DNA of 64,000 nucleotides from Pyxidicoccus parkwaysis (GTDB lineage: Bacteria; Myxococcota; Myxococcia; Myxococcales; Myxococcaceae), in contig NZ_CP071090.1 in assembly GCF_017301735.1 (NCBI RefSeq), positions 12,383,001 to 12,447,000 of the forward strand. The letters are read 5' to 3'. Under the pieces are notes generated by a model, which saw only the letters and a program-made list of their open reading frames with translations, was not told the DNA's origin and made no database searches. Numbering within the stretch: position 1 is the first letter of the stretch; the number at the start of each line of letters is the position of its first letter. Positions 50,701-57,876 of this stretch are shown one piece after another. A program made the translations under genes and the position numbers.

Positions 50701-51289
50701 CGGGGCCGCAGTTGGTGCTGCCGCGAGGGCCGTATGGGTTGTACTCGGAGGTGAACTGGGTGATGAACGCGGCCTCCGCCGACATGGCCGCGCCGTGTGT
50801 CTTCGCGCCCGCCGGATGGGAGGAATTGAGCGCCTGCGACAGCGCCTCGCGCGTGCGGGCCTCGTAGTGCCCGTCAGTGGGAAGGCCGTGGTCCTTCTGG
50901 AACTTCTCCAGCGCGGCCTGCGTCTTCGGACCGAACTGTCCCGGGCCCGTGGCGACCTGCTCCTGCGTGAGGTAGCCCAGTTCGACGAGGGAGTCCTGGA
51001 GCGCCTGCACGTCCTTGCCGGAGTCGCCGCGCTTCAAGTCCTTCTCGGGGACGGGCCAGGGCTCCGGGGGCGGCGGCTCGGGAGGAGGCGGTGGGGGCGG
51101 CGGCCTCAGCTTCGGAGAGGAGGAGGAAGATGACTCCTCCTCGAAGGAGGACGCGTCGTCATGCCCCGTGGACTGGGACGTGTCCTCCTCGCGGAGGACC
51201 TTGGGCTCGGGGGCCTCGTTTCGCTGGACGCTCTCGGTGTCCTGCGACGAGGGACTCGGGATGGAAGGAGAAGAACCGTCGACTCGCAT
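47759..51289 (-). CDS. 1176-residue protein with peptidoglycan-binding and C39-like peptidase domains
   Basis: No classical signal peptide. Residues 1-80 are disordered, Ser-rich then poly-Pro (PPPPPPPPEPPPPEP). Residues 84-155 form a PG_binding_1 domain (KRGDSGKDVQALQDSLVELG, then FGPKTQAALEKFQ). Residues 165-350 are a papain-like C39 domain: Cys194 in STNCGPASLAM, His315 in GDIGHLNAILG and Asp332 in YLVADP. An Ala/Ser/Gly-rich linker (365-420) leads to a long helical region (460-1176) with hydrophobic helices about 960-1040 (GAILAASAFVSVAPGLQLLG). The layout suggests a secreted or delivered effector that binds cell wall, has a protease head and could insert in membranes. The ATG at 51289 lacks a clear ribosome site. 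Confidence 0.7.
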   Translation of the reverse strand: MRVDGSSPSIPSPSSQDTESVQRNEAPEPKVLREEDTSQSTGHDDASSFEEESSSSSSPKLRPPPPPPPPEPPPPEPWPVPEKDLKRGDSGKDVQALQDSLVELGYLTQEQVATGPGQFGPKTQAALEKFQKDHGLPTDGHYEARTREALSQALNSSHPAGAKTHGAAMSAEAAFITQFTSEYNPYGPRGSTNCGPASLAMSLAYTGHMPPGLTKEQQVDHARALMSPRRESEFTYVKASDGTRVPLLDRDHELTGGTMVADGIKSAGLTARYGQGWEALDQQLAAGNPVIANGATNASWRAQFPERMGNGDIGHLNAILGKTQDGKYLVADPLHTGGPVAMTRQQLSVFFSPTGGQPSFNALQGASRGTGAAAAGASAGAAASASAGAAASTGAAASAGTAASAGAAANASAGIAASAGATTASLPPRKDSGVVELLRNAATGLPVPEPGISTASTSTKATAGTQAATGSDPKAKAQQDAKALETTLQRSMQDAARQFEQLVISNPDPAYQQALVEAAKPSLEKMGDCFDGVSPETDRQLHPPKPQQPPDLNDKQVFNKLAGQETNIKYQTFYNLARAAEAMKEPAAGKVGELFVSKMQPGFTQSPVLLSAVRNCIQGGVGSRLAVDMERGKDGPTLTTPNSPRLYGKDVNALHETIWKSVDTIRADFTAAADKAEAHQAKLTELLSGPARVLTPEQQQKVISTFMTPERQKDVAEYQRLGTLLAKAAPDGVPATPDDPRVTELARALPRLAETDSGAEYLASQLDAKGQGRPVFFDVVSKLKDGKDFDEKLAVALVKSAGRDAIKAASLRDVATAKNIYEGLAQYAHLYGMKPDDMRRYTSVLQTLKPNMPPEQYRRNLQPLDNLLRDQSAGLIGNPESHAGQALRGLGVVIATSAFLGDATQWSDSDVAARIKIVGDGLSVGGDGMTWLHETFVKGASACKGFGRLSAVGAILGVVGDTIQTFQAVKAGHYFSAGASGAQALGGAILAASAFVSVAPGLQLLGAALFAGGVLVKTLNPDQLILRGQQVDLLAASGMDRKLAETLVHTGPDFLDEKLGQGLGMSPGDIQKFLGEHLELEGHRGYIDTLAQAAGTFGMTGANFQRFIERLAKTNDAQDLYALGDRLHSLFFGQPPSMDADGSYPSQAQRFRNWVETSYPDLISWVDEQHRKAAAA

Positions 51290-51475
51290 GGGGTGTGGGC
51301 TCCTGGGACTTCAGGAAATAGGCACACCTGTTGCTGGTCGTGACCGCGGGTACTTCCACTTCCCCCCTCAGCCACGCCTTCATCAGGCGTGTGCCCCACC
51401 GTACGTACATGCGCGAAAACGCATTGCATGCGCGCGCGTTTCGTCTGGTTTCGCGCGCGCTCCTGTCTTCTTGGA

Positions 51476-53515
51476 CTACGAGCCCGCCCCCGGGTCCAAC
51501 AGGTAGCTCACGCGCACGAGGAACTCGCGGGAGAACACGGGGAGCGGGGCGTGGCCGCCGTTGTACGGCTGGGCGAGGCGGAAGTTGGTGCCCATGATGT
51601 TGTAGATGCCGGCGCCCAGCTCCAGCCCCGGCGTGCCCACGTTCTCCGCGCTGACGAAGAGGTTGAGGAGCAGCTGCGTGGGCAACTCCTCCACCGCCGA
51701 GTTGCCCGCGTCGTCCGGCGCGTCCACCGCGTAGCGCTTGCCCACCAGCACCGCGGTGGGGCTGACGGTGAGCCACGGCAGCACCTTCACGTTGCCGGAG
51801 AGGGACGCCTTGTGCGTGGGCATCGCCGTGAAGGCGTTGGAGTGCCCGGGCACCTGGTAGTCCTCCACGTCGTTGCGGCCGGACGGCGTGTAGAACGAGT
51901 AGTTGAGCGCGAGCCGGCCCCAGCCCGCGCGCAGGTGGTAGTCCAGCTCGAGGCCTCGGCTGCCCAGGCGTCCCAGGTTCCGGTACGCCTCCGTGTTCGT
52001 CACCGCGTCGTACGAATAGATGATGGGGTCCGTCACGCCCATGTCGAAGACGTTGGCGCTGACCGTCTGTCCCTCGCCGAGCCGCAGCGTGCCCTCGAAC
52101 TCGAGCACGGTGGTGCGCTCGGGCGTGACGTTGTCGCCCAGGCTGATGTTCTCGATGCCCGGCGCGCGGAACGCGCGGCTGAAGAGGGCCTTGGCGCTGA
52201 ACGGACCGAAGCCGCGCAGCAACACCAGACGCGGCACGAAGGAACTGCCGAAGGCGCTATGGTTTTCGTAGCGCGCGCCGGCCACCACCGTGGCGATGGG
52301 GTTGTCGAGGTAGGCCTCCATGAAGCCCGCGAGGTTGAGGTACGAGACATGGTCCGCGCCCTCCGCACCGAAGGCCGTCTGCAGGCCGATGTCCGCAGGG
52401 CCCTGGAGCTTGCCCGCATCGGACGTCACATCCGCGCCGGCGGTGAGCTGGAGGAAGTCGAGCGCCGCCCAGCGCGCCATGGCCCGGCCGCGCAGTCGCC
52501 GCACCTGCTTCTCGTAGTAGTAGGGCGACTCCTGGTTCGCGTCGCGGAAGGGCTCGGAGAGGGTGAGGTTGAGGCGAGTCACGAGCTCCAGCCGCTCGCT
52601 GGGGCGGAACTTGTCGCTCAGCTCGGCGTGGAAGGCCTCGAACTGGGTGGGCGCCGGAGAGGGGAGCACCTCGTCGAAGGCGACGATGGTGGAGATGGTG
52701 CTGCGCTGGTACAGCACGCTGAGCTGCAAGTCTTTGTAGCCCACGCCCGCCTGAATCGTGGTCGGGTCCAGCTGGCTCTGCCCGCCCATGCTGGCCGTGT
52801 GGCCGAAGTAGTCGTGGAACTCGGCGTCGCTGCGCTGGCCCTGTCCGAGGGACGCGGAGGCGAACATGCTGAGGCCCGGCGCGGCCTCGAAGACCTTGCG
52901 GCCGGACACCGTCACACTGCGGCGGCCGTTGACGGTCTCCAGCTCGCCGTACGTGCCCGTGAGCTGCAGGTCCGTGCTGCCCTGGATGCCGCGGGTGATG
53001 ACGTTGATGACGGCCAGCTCCGCGTTGCCGCCGTAGATGACGGAGCCCGGGCCGCGCACCACCTCGATGCGCTCCACGAGCTCGATGGGGAACTCGTGGC
53101 CGAGCTGCATGGTGGAGTAGAGCTGCTCGTTCATCTCCTTGCCGTCGATGACGAGGAGCACCTTGCCCTCGTAGCCCCAGAGACCGCGGAAGCCCGGGCC
53201 CACCGAGCCCTGCACGTCCACGCCGAAGTAGAAGCCCGGAATCTGGAGCAGCAGGTCCATGAGGTCTCGCGCGCCGGACGCGCGAATCTCATCCGCGTTC
53301 ATCGCGGTGACGACTGCGGGAGACTCCTGCAGCTTCGTCACGGCGAACGAAGCGACCTGGCTGTGGACCTCGGGCTCCTCGCCGCCGGACGCGGTGTCCT
53401 CGGAGGGCGGGGTGGGCTCACCGGACGCGGAGGGCTCCTGCGCGAGGGCGGGGGAGGCGTTCAATAACAGGGAGAGAGCGATGGGGCCGACGGGCCACCA
53501 GGGGCGGACGCGCAT
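51476..53515 (-). CDS. TonB-dependent outer-membrane receptor
   Basis: A 679-residue receptor: signal peptide ending SPALAQ, a plug domain (SPAVVTAMNADEIRASGARD, VLLVIDGKEMNEQLY, IERIEVVRGPGSVIYGGNAE-type sequence with ELVERIEVVRGPGS) and a 22-strand barrel to the C-terminus (REFLVRVSYLLDPGAGS). The ATG at 53515 has GAGG eight bases upstream. The length is typical of siderophore/vitamin receptors; the ligand cannot be deduced. It is a single gene; TonB/ExbBD are not in the window. A Fur-type operator was not found. Confidence 0.92.
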   Translation of the reverse strand: MRVRPWWPVGPIALSLLLNASPALAQEPSASGEPTPPSEDTASGGEEPEVHSQVASFAVTKLQESPAVVTAMNADEIRASGARDLMDLLLQIPGFYFGVDVQGSVGPGFRGLWGYEGKVLLVIDGKEMNEQLYSTMQLGHEFPIELVERIEVVRGPGSVIYGGNAELAVINVITRGIQGSTDLQLTGTYGELETVNGRRSVTVSGRKVFEAAPGLSMFASASLGQGQRSDAEFHDYFGHTASMGGQSQLDPTTIQAGVGYKDLQLSVLYQRSTISTIVAFDEVLPSPAPTQFEAFHAELSDKFRPSERLELVTRLNLTLSEPFRDANQESPYYYEKQVRRLRGRAMARWAALDFLQLTAGADVTSDAGKLQGPADIGLQTAFGAEGADHVSYLNLAGFMEAYLDNPIATVVAGARYENHSAFGSSFVPRLVLLRGFGPFSAKALFSRAFRAPGIENISLGDNVTPERTTVLEFEGTLRLGEGQTVSANVFDMGVTDPIIYSYDAVTNTEAYRNLGRLGSRGLELDYHLRAGWGRLALNYSFYTPSGRNDVEDYQVPGHSNAFTAMPTHKASLSGNVKVLPWLTVSPTAVLVGKRYAVDAPDDAGNSAVEELPTQLLLNLFVSAENVGTPGLELGAGIYNIMGTNFRLAQPYNGGHAPLPVFSREFLVRVSYLLDPGAGS

Positions 53516-53651
53516 GGGGACGACCTCGACTGAATTCGAGCGCCGGCCAGCGGGGTCGTCGCTCAGGGGTGTGGGGTGTGGGCGCGCGGGCCTTCGGGGC
53601 CAGCGCTGGGGGAAAGGGGTTCGCCGGCTGGGGCTCCCAGCGCGGAGTGCT

Positions 53652-54734
53652 TCAGCGAACGCGGACCGCGGTGAGTCGGTCGGGCTCGACTTCGACGGTC
53701 ATCTTCCGCTTCACCACGCCGTTGACGCGGACCTCGACGCGGGCGGGGCCGGCCGGCAGGCCCTGGGCCTTCAGCGGCGGGAAGCCATAGGGGCGGTTGT
53801 TGATCCACACCTCGCCGTAGAGGGCCGGAGACGTCACGTCGAGGTCTCCCTTCCCCGTCGCGGCACGGGCCGCGGTGGTGGTGGGCGGCGGAGCGGGCTC
53901 GGGAGCGGACGTGGGCTGCGCGGCGGCCATCGTCGCGGCGGGGCTGGTGGGCGCGGGAGGCGCCGTCACCACCGGCTGCGGCGCGGGGCGCGAGGGCGGA
54001 GGCGCCAGCTCGGCGGAGAGGTCCTTGTTGAGGGAGTGGACGTCGTCCTCGCCCAGCTCCACCGTCTCCTCCGACAGCTTGCGGTCTCCCTGCGCGAGCG
54101 CCACGCGGTACGTCCCCGCCTTCAGCGGCACGCGCGCGGGCGTGAGGTCCACCGTCTTGCCATCCACCAGCACCTGCAACCCCGGCGGCGTGGACGTCAC
54201 CAGCAGCAGCCCGTTGCGAGGCTCCTCGGCCGCGGCGGAAGTCTCCTCGCGAGCCGAGGTGCGGGACGCCACCCGCACGGGCCGCGCCTTCGCGGATTCC
54301 TTGCGCGTCGGAGCGGCGGGCTCGCGCACGGCGCGGGTCCGGTCCGCGTGCTGCGTGCGCGACTGCTCGCGCGTGCGCAGCTCCGCGGCGATGCGCAGCA
54401 GCTCCACCAGGTCGCCCTTGTCGTCCTTGCGCAGCCGCAGCGCTTCGGTGAACTCGGCCACGGCCGTCTCGTAGTCGCGGTCCTCCAAGGCGGCCAGGCC
54501 CGCGGCGCGCCGGGCCCGTGCGAGGCCGGCGTTCGCATCGTCCTCGGGCGCGGGCGTGACGGACGCCACCGTCACCGGTGACGGGGCCGCGGCCTGAGTC
54601 GGGGGGCGGGGCGCATGGGTCGCGACGGGGGTGTCGGGCGTGGCGGAACGGCGGCTCCGCACCACGCCATACATGACGCCATTGACGGTGACGGTGCCCA
54701 GCAGGATGACGGCAATCCAGGTTGACTGTTTCAT
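53652..54734 (-). CDS. Membrane-anchored PEGA-domain protein
   Basis: A 360-residue protein with one N-terminal membrane helix (TWIAVILLGTVTVNGVMYGV). A TPR-like helical pair (about 70-100: AALEDRDYETAVAEFTEALR) and a charged linker lead to two PEGA-type domains: LLLVTSTPPGLQVLVDGKTV (about 188) and GDLDVTSPALYGEVWINNRP near the C-terminus, separated by a Pro/Ala-rich spacer. PEGA domains are typical partners of myxobacterial Ser/Thr kinases. It lies 58 bases downstream of a kinase gene on the same strand, so the two probably form one unit; it could be a substrate. Confidence 0.8.
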   Translation of the reverse strand: MKQSTWIAVILLGTVTVNGVMYGVVRSRRSATPDTPVATHAPRPPTQAAAPSPVTVASVTPAPEDDANAGLARARRAAGLAALEDRDYETAVAEFTEALRLRKDDKGDLVELLRIAAELRTREQSRTQHADRTRAVREPAAPTRKESAKARPVRVASRTSAREETSAAAEEPRNGLLLVTSTPPGLQVLVDGKTVDLTPARVPLKAGTYRVALAQGDRKLSEETVELGEDDVHSLNKDLSAELAPPPSRPAPQPVVTAPPAPTSPAATMAAAQPTSAPEPAPPPTTTAARAATGKGDLDVTSPALYGEVWINNRPYGFPPLKAQGLPAGPARVEVRVNGVVKRKMTVEVEPDRLTAVRVR

Positions 54735-54792
54735 CGGTGTCTCACCGCGGCGCGAGCAAGCGGAGGGGCCCGCTCCTCCCGGCCGCGCCCAT

Positions 54793-55965
54793 CTAGGCGG
54801 CGAAGTACCAGAACAGCGCGGTGCCCAGGGCGGACACTCCCGCCGCCACCGCGATACCCCACGGGAAGCCCGCTGCTCCAGGAGTCGGTGGCGGCTGCGC
54901 CTGCGTGGGCAGCGTGCCGCTCGGCGTGAGGCGCGAGAGGCCGGAGCTCTCGTGGGGCTTCACGCCCGGAGCGCCGCTCGGCGTACGCGTGGAGGCCGAG
55001 CCGAACGCGGGCAGCGCCGTGGGCATCTGCCCCGACGGGTCCGGCGGGCACAGCTTCGTCACCAGCATGGCCAATTCGCGCCCGCCCGACGTCCAGTTCT
55101 GCGACGCGCGGAACTTCTCCAGGTCCACGTGCAGCTCGCGCGCGCTCTGGTAGCGCGCGTCCGGCTCCCGCTGCAGCAGCTTGAGGAGGATGCGCTCCAG
55201 GCCCGGCGGGAAGTCCGGGTTGTGCTCGGACGGCGGAGGCACGTGCGCCTGCGACGCGGCCATGATGGTGGCCTCCACGGTGTCGCGCTTGTACAGGCGC
55301 TTCCCGGTGGAGGCCTCGTAGAGGACGATGCCGAGCGAATACAAATCCGAGCGGTGGTCCAGCTCGCGATTCGTAATCTGCTCCGGCGACATGTACGGGT
55401 ACTTCCCCTTCACCACGCCGGTGACGGTGCGCTCCAGGTTGACGGAGCTCTTCACGATTCCGAAGTCCGCCAGCTTGACGATGCCGTCGCGGGACACCAG
55501 CACGTTGCCCGGCGTGACGTCGCGGTGCACCAGCTTCAGCGGCGTGCCATCCGGCAGCGTCTTCGCGTGCGCGTACGCGAGCGCGTCGGAGATGGCCAGC
55601 CCCACGTCCACCGCCACCCGGGGCCCCAGAGGGAAGGCGCCCTTCCAGGCGTGGCGCAGCACCCTGTCCAGGGACTGGCCCTGAATCCACTCCATGGCCA
55701 GGTAGTACTGGCCATCAATCTTCCCGAAGTCGAAGACCTGGACGATGTTCGGATGCGTCAGCAGCGCGGCGACCTTCGCCTCGTCCGCGAACATCCGGCT
55801 GAAGGCCTCCAGGTTCGCGTATTCGGGAAGGATGCGCTTGACGACGCACGGCTTGGAGAAGCCGTCCGGCCCGTCAATGGATGCCAGCAGCAGGTGCGCC
55901 ATACCGCCGGACGCGAGCTGCTGGAGAATCCTGTATTTGCCGAAATAGCTCTCTCCTGTGTCCAA
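54793..55965 (-). CDS. Ser/Thr protein kinase with C-terminal membrane anchor
   Basis: A 390-residue kinase. The most plausible start is TTG at 55965 (GAGG six bases upstream), because the next ATG would remove the glycine loop. Kinase domain about 10-270: loop LASGGMAHLLLA, lysine VVKRIL, catalytic loop HRDVTPGNVLV, DFG (LADFGIVKSS), APE-like MSPEQ. The usual HRDxK lysine is Thr, as in a common myxobacterial subgroup. A Pro/Ser/Thr-rich linker ends in a transmembrane helix (GIAVAAGVSALGTALFWYF), so the kinase faces the cytoplasm at the inner membrane. Confidence 0.92.
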   Translation of the reverse strand: MDTGESYFGKYRILQQLASGGMAHLLLASIDGPDGFSKPCVVKRILPEYANLEAFSRMFADEAKVAALLTHPNIVQVFDFGKIDGQYYLAMEWIQGQSLDRVLRHAWKGAFPLGPRVAVDVGLAISDALAYAHAKTLPDGTPLKLVHRDVTPGNVLVSRDGIVKLADFGIVKSSVNLERTVTGVVKGKYPYMSPEQITNRELDHRSDLYSLGIVLYEASTGKRLYKRDTVEATIMAASQAHVPPPSEHNPDFPPGLERILLKLLQREPDARYQSARELHVDLEKFRASQNWTSGGRELAMLVTKLCPPDPSGQMPTALPAFGSASTRTPSGAPGVKPHESSGLSRLTPSGTLPTQAQPPPTPGAAGFPWGIAVAAGVSALGTALFWYFAA

Positions 55966-56070
55966 CGCGCGCCTCAGGTATTGCTGGAAAATGAGGAACG
56001 TACTGGAGAGGTGGCCTACCCGACAAGTTTGTGGCCGGACGCCAATAAGTCATGAACACGGCCTGCGACT

Positions 56071-56871
56071 TCAGTTCGACTTGCGTGTCTTGCGTTGAGC
56101 TTTTCGCCGCCGCTTCTTGGGCGGGGGCTCCGTCACCTCGGCGAAGCGGGCGCCGGTGACGCCTGCGTGCTCGAAGGCTTCTTTGATGCTTTCTGAAACA
56201 ATGAGACTCACCGGCCACCCCCACGAGCGGAAGACGCGGGCCCCATTCGTCCGGGTGGGGTCGATTCTCAGGCCTCGCACGGTGCGGTAATGACCCATGC
56301 GGTCGGGTGGCGCATCGTCGTCGGTGTAGCGGTGGACCTCGGCGCACTTGCGGTCGTCGATGCAGTGCACGAGCCGGGTGGCGACGACGATGAAGTACGG
56401 CTCGTCACAGTCCTCCACCTCCACGGGGATGAGCTGCACGTCGTTCGGGGCCAGCTCGCGGAAGATGGAGGCCACGCGCGCGTGCACCACCGGGGTGAGG
56501 CCCGCGCCCGCGAGGGAGAAGTCGAGCGGCTGGCCCGGAGGCCGGACGGTGGAGCGCAGCTTCCCCAGGCCGCGCACCGGGGCGCCGGAGGTGAACAGCC
56601 AGACGGAGTCCACCTTCTTCTTCCGCTCCAGGGACACGGGGTCCCCCAGCTCACGCCGGCCGGGGGCGCGGAAGTCGTCGTGCAAGTCGTAGTAGCGCGG
56701 CGGACGGGCCGACCGGGAGGGCGCCCGGCGGGCAGCCGACTTGCGGCGGGAGGTCGTGTCGGGTGACACGTCGGTCAGAGTGTCCCACAGGGTGTCGGCG
56801 CGGGGCCCTCCCGCGCTTCTCGGGGAGCGTCGCGCCAGATGGCGAAGCGCCTCGGTGAGCCGCCTGAACAT
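56071..56871 (-). CDS. DUF1629 (Imm11-like) protein
   Basis: A 266-residue protein with a basic, disordered N-terminus and the core YYDLHDDFRAPGRRELGDPV followed by SVWLFTSGAPVRGLGKL and PLDFSLAGAGLTPVVHARVA. This order matches the DUF1629/Imm11 family, which is highly expanded in myxobacteria and in part proposed to be immunity proteins of polymorphic toxins. The C-terminal tail is very basic (PPKKRRRKAQRKTRKSN). No toxin gene is adjacent, so it is either an orphan immunity protein or has another role. Confidence 0.7.
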   Translation of the reverse strand: MFRRLTEALRHLARRSPRSAGGPRADTLWDTLTDVSPDTTSRRKSAARRAPSRSARPPRYYDLHDDFRAPGRRELGDPVSLERKKKVDSVWLFTSGAPVRGLGKLRSTVRPPGQPLDFSLAGAGLTPVVHARVASIFRELAPNDVQLIPVEVEDCDEPYFIVVATRLVHCIDDRKCAEVHRYTDDDAPPDRMGHYRTVRGLRIDPTRTNGARVFRSWGWPVSLIVSESIKEAFEHAGVTGARFAEVTEPPPKKRRRKAQRKTRKSN

Positions 56872-56958
56872 CCGCCGATGTTACCCCCTCCCCGTCAGGG
56901 AGGGAGCACGTTGCTCACGTCTCCCCGGCTTCCCTGCCCCCTCCCCGGGCGGCCGGTG

Positions 56959-57666
56959 CTACCACTTCGTGTGCAGGGCGTAGTGCGCGGTGCGCGTGTC
57001 CAGGCTGAGGAAGGAGAACTGGCCCTCCGAGCACGTGCCGCTGTTCAGGAACATGCGGCTGCCGTGCAGCACCTTCATGCCCCGGTGCGTGTGCCCGGTG
57101 ACGACGATGTCCGCGCCGCTGTCGTGCGCACGCGCCAGGGCCCACTGCTGGAAGGTGCAGCGCGCCGGGTCCGGCAGCGCGTTCGTCAGCCGCGTGTCCA
57201 TCGCCTGGAACATGCGGAACATGGCCCGCAGCCGCATCCGCCGCAGCCAGGCCCCCGCCCACACCGCCGCCTCGGACAGGAAGCGCGCCTTGCGGATGAC
57301 CCAGTCGTGATGGTGCCCGTGGGTGAACAGCAGCCTCACCCCGTCGGCCTCCAGGAGGAGCTGCTCGGGGGCGCCCAGCACCGTGCCGGCCACCAGGTCA
57401 TGGTTGCCGTGGATGTAGTGGTAGCTGGGCAGCGAGAAGCGCTGGACGATGTCCGGGTGGGCCGCGCGGGCGGCGGCGAGCTCGGCCACCTGCCTCCCCG
57501 GAGTCCGCGAGGTGAGCGTCTCGAAGATGTCGCCCAACAGGACGATGCGCTCGAAGTTGTTCTCCAGGAAGCGCAGGAAGCGCAAGAAGGCGGAGTCGTC
57601 GTGGCCGAAGTGGTCCGCCGCGTCCCGACGGCCGAGGTGCAGGTCCGAAATCACCGCGATGCGCAT
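56959..57666 (-). CDS. Calcineurin-like metallophosphoesterase
   Basis: A 235-residue phosphoesterase. The ATG at 57666 follows GGGAGG and starts directly with motif I (RIAVISDLHLGR). Further metal-binding motifs: LLGDIFE (GDxx-type), YIHGNHD (GNHD), LLFTHGHHHDW and VVTGHTHRG. The set is complete, so the enzyme is probably active on phosphoesters or as a UDP-diacylglucosamine-hydrolase-like protein (LpxH-like motif order), though the substrate is not certain. Soluble, cytoplasmic. Divergent from the DUF5916 gene. Confidence 0.9.
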   Translation of the reverse strand: MRIAVISDLHLGRRDAADHFGHDDSAFLRFLRFLENNFERIVLLGDIFETLTSRTPGRQVAELAAARAAHPDIVQRFSLPSYHYIHGNHDLVAGTVLGAPEQLLLEADGVRLLFTHGHHHDWVIRKARFLSEAAVWAGAWLRRMRLRAMFRMFQAMDTRLTNALPDPARCTFQQWALARAHDSGADIVVTGHTHRGMKVLHGSRMFLNSGTCSEGQFSFLSLDTRTAHYALHTKW

Positions 57667-57876
57667 GAAGCCTCCCGGAGGGCGAGCGAAGAGTAGAGGC
57701 GCCGCGTGGCGTCGATGTGAACGGAGCGTGAGCTTCCCGCCGCGTCCCCGTGGCCTCCGCATGAACTGCAAGCGTGGGGCCCGCCGGACTCGCTGGTAAC
57801 GGTGCGGACCGCCGGGCGCTCGGGAATTTCTGTGCACGTGACTCGCGCGGGCGGGTGTGTACCGTGCGCCCCCTTC

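Noticed and set aside
54793..55965. Kinase called inactive because the HRDxK lysine is Thr
   Set aside because: Lys of VVKRI, HRD Asp, Asn and DFG are all present, and related myxobacterial kinases share this substitution, so activity is likely.
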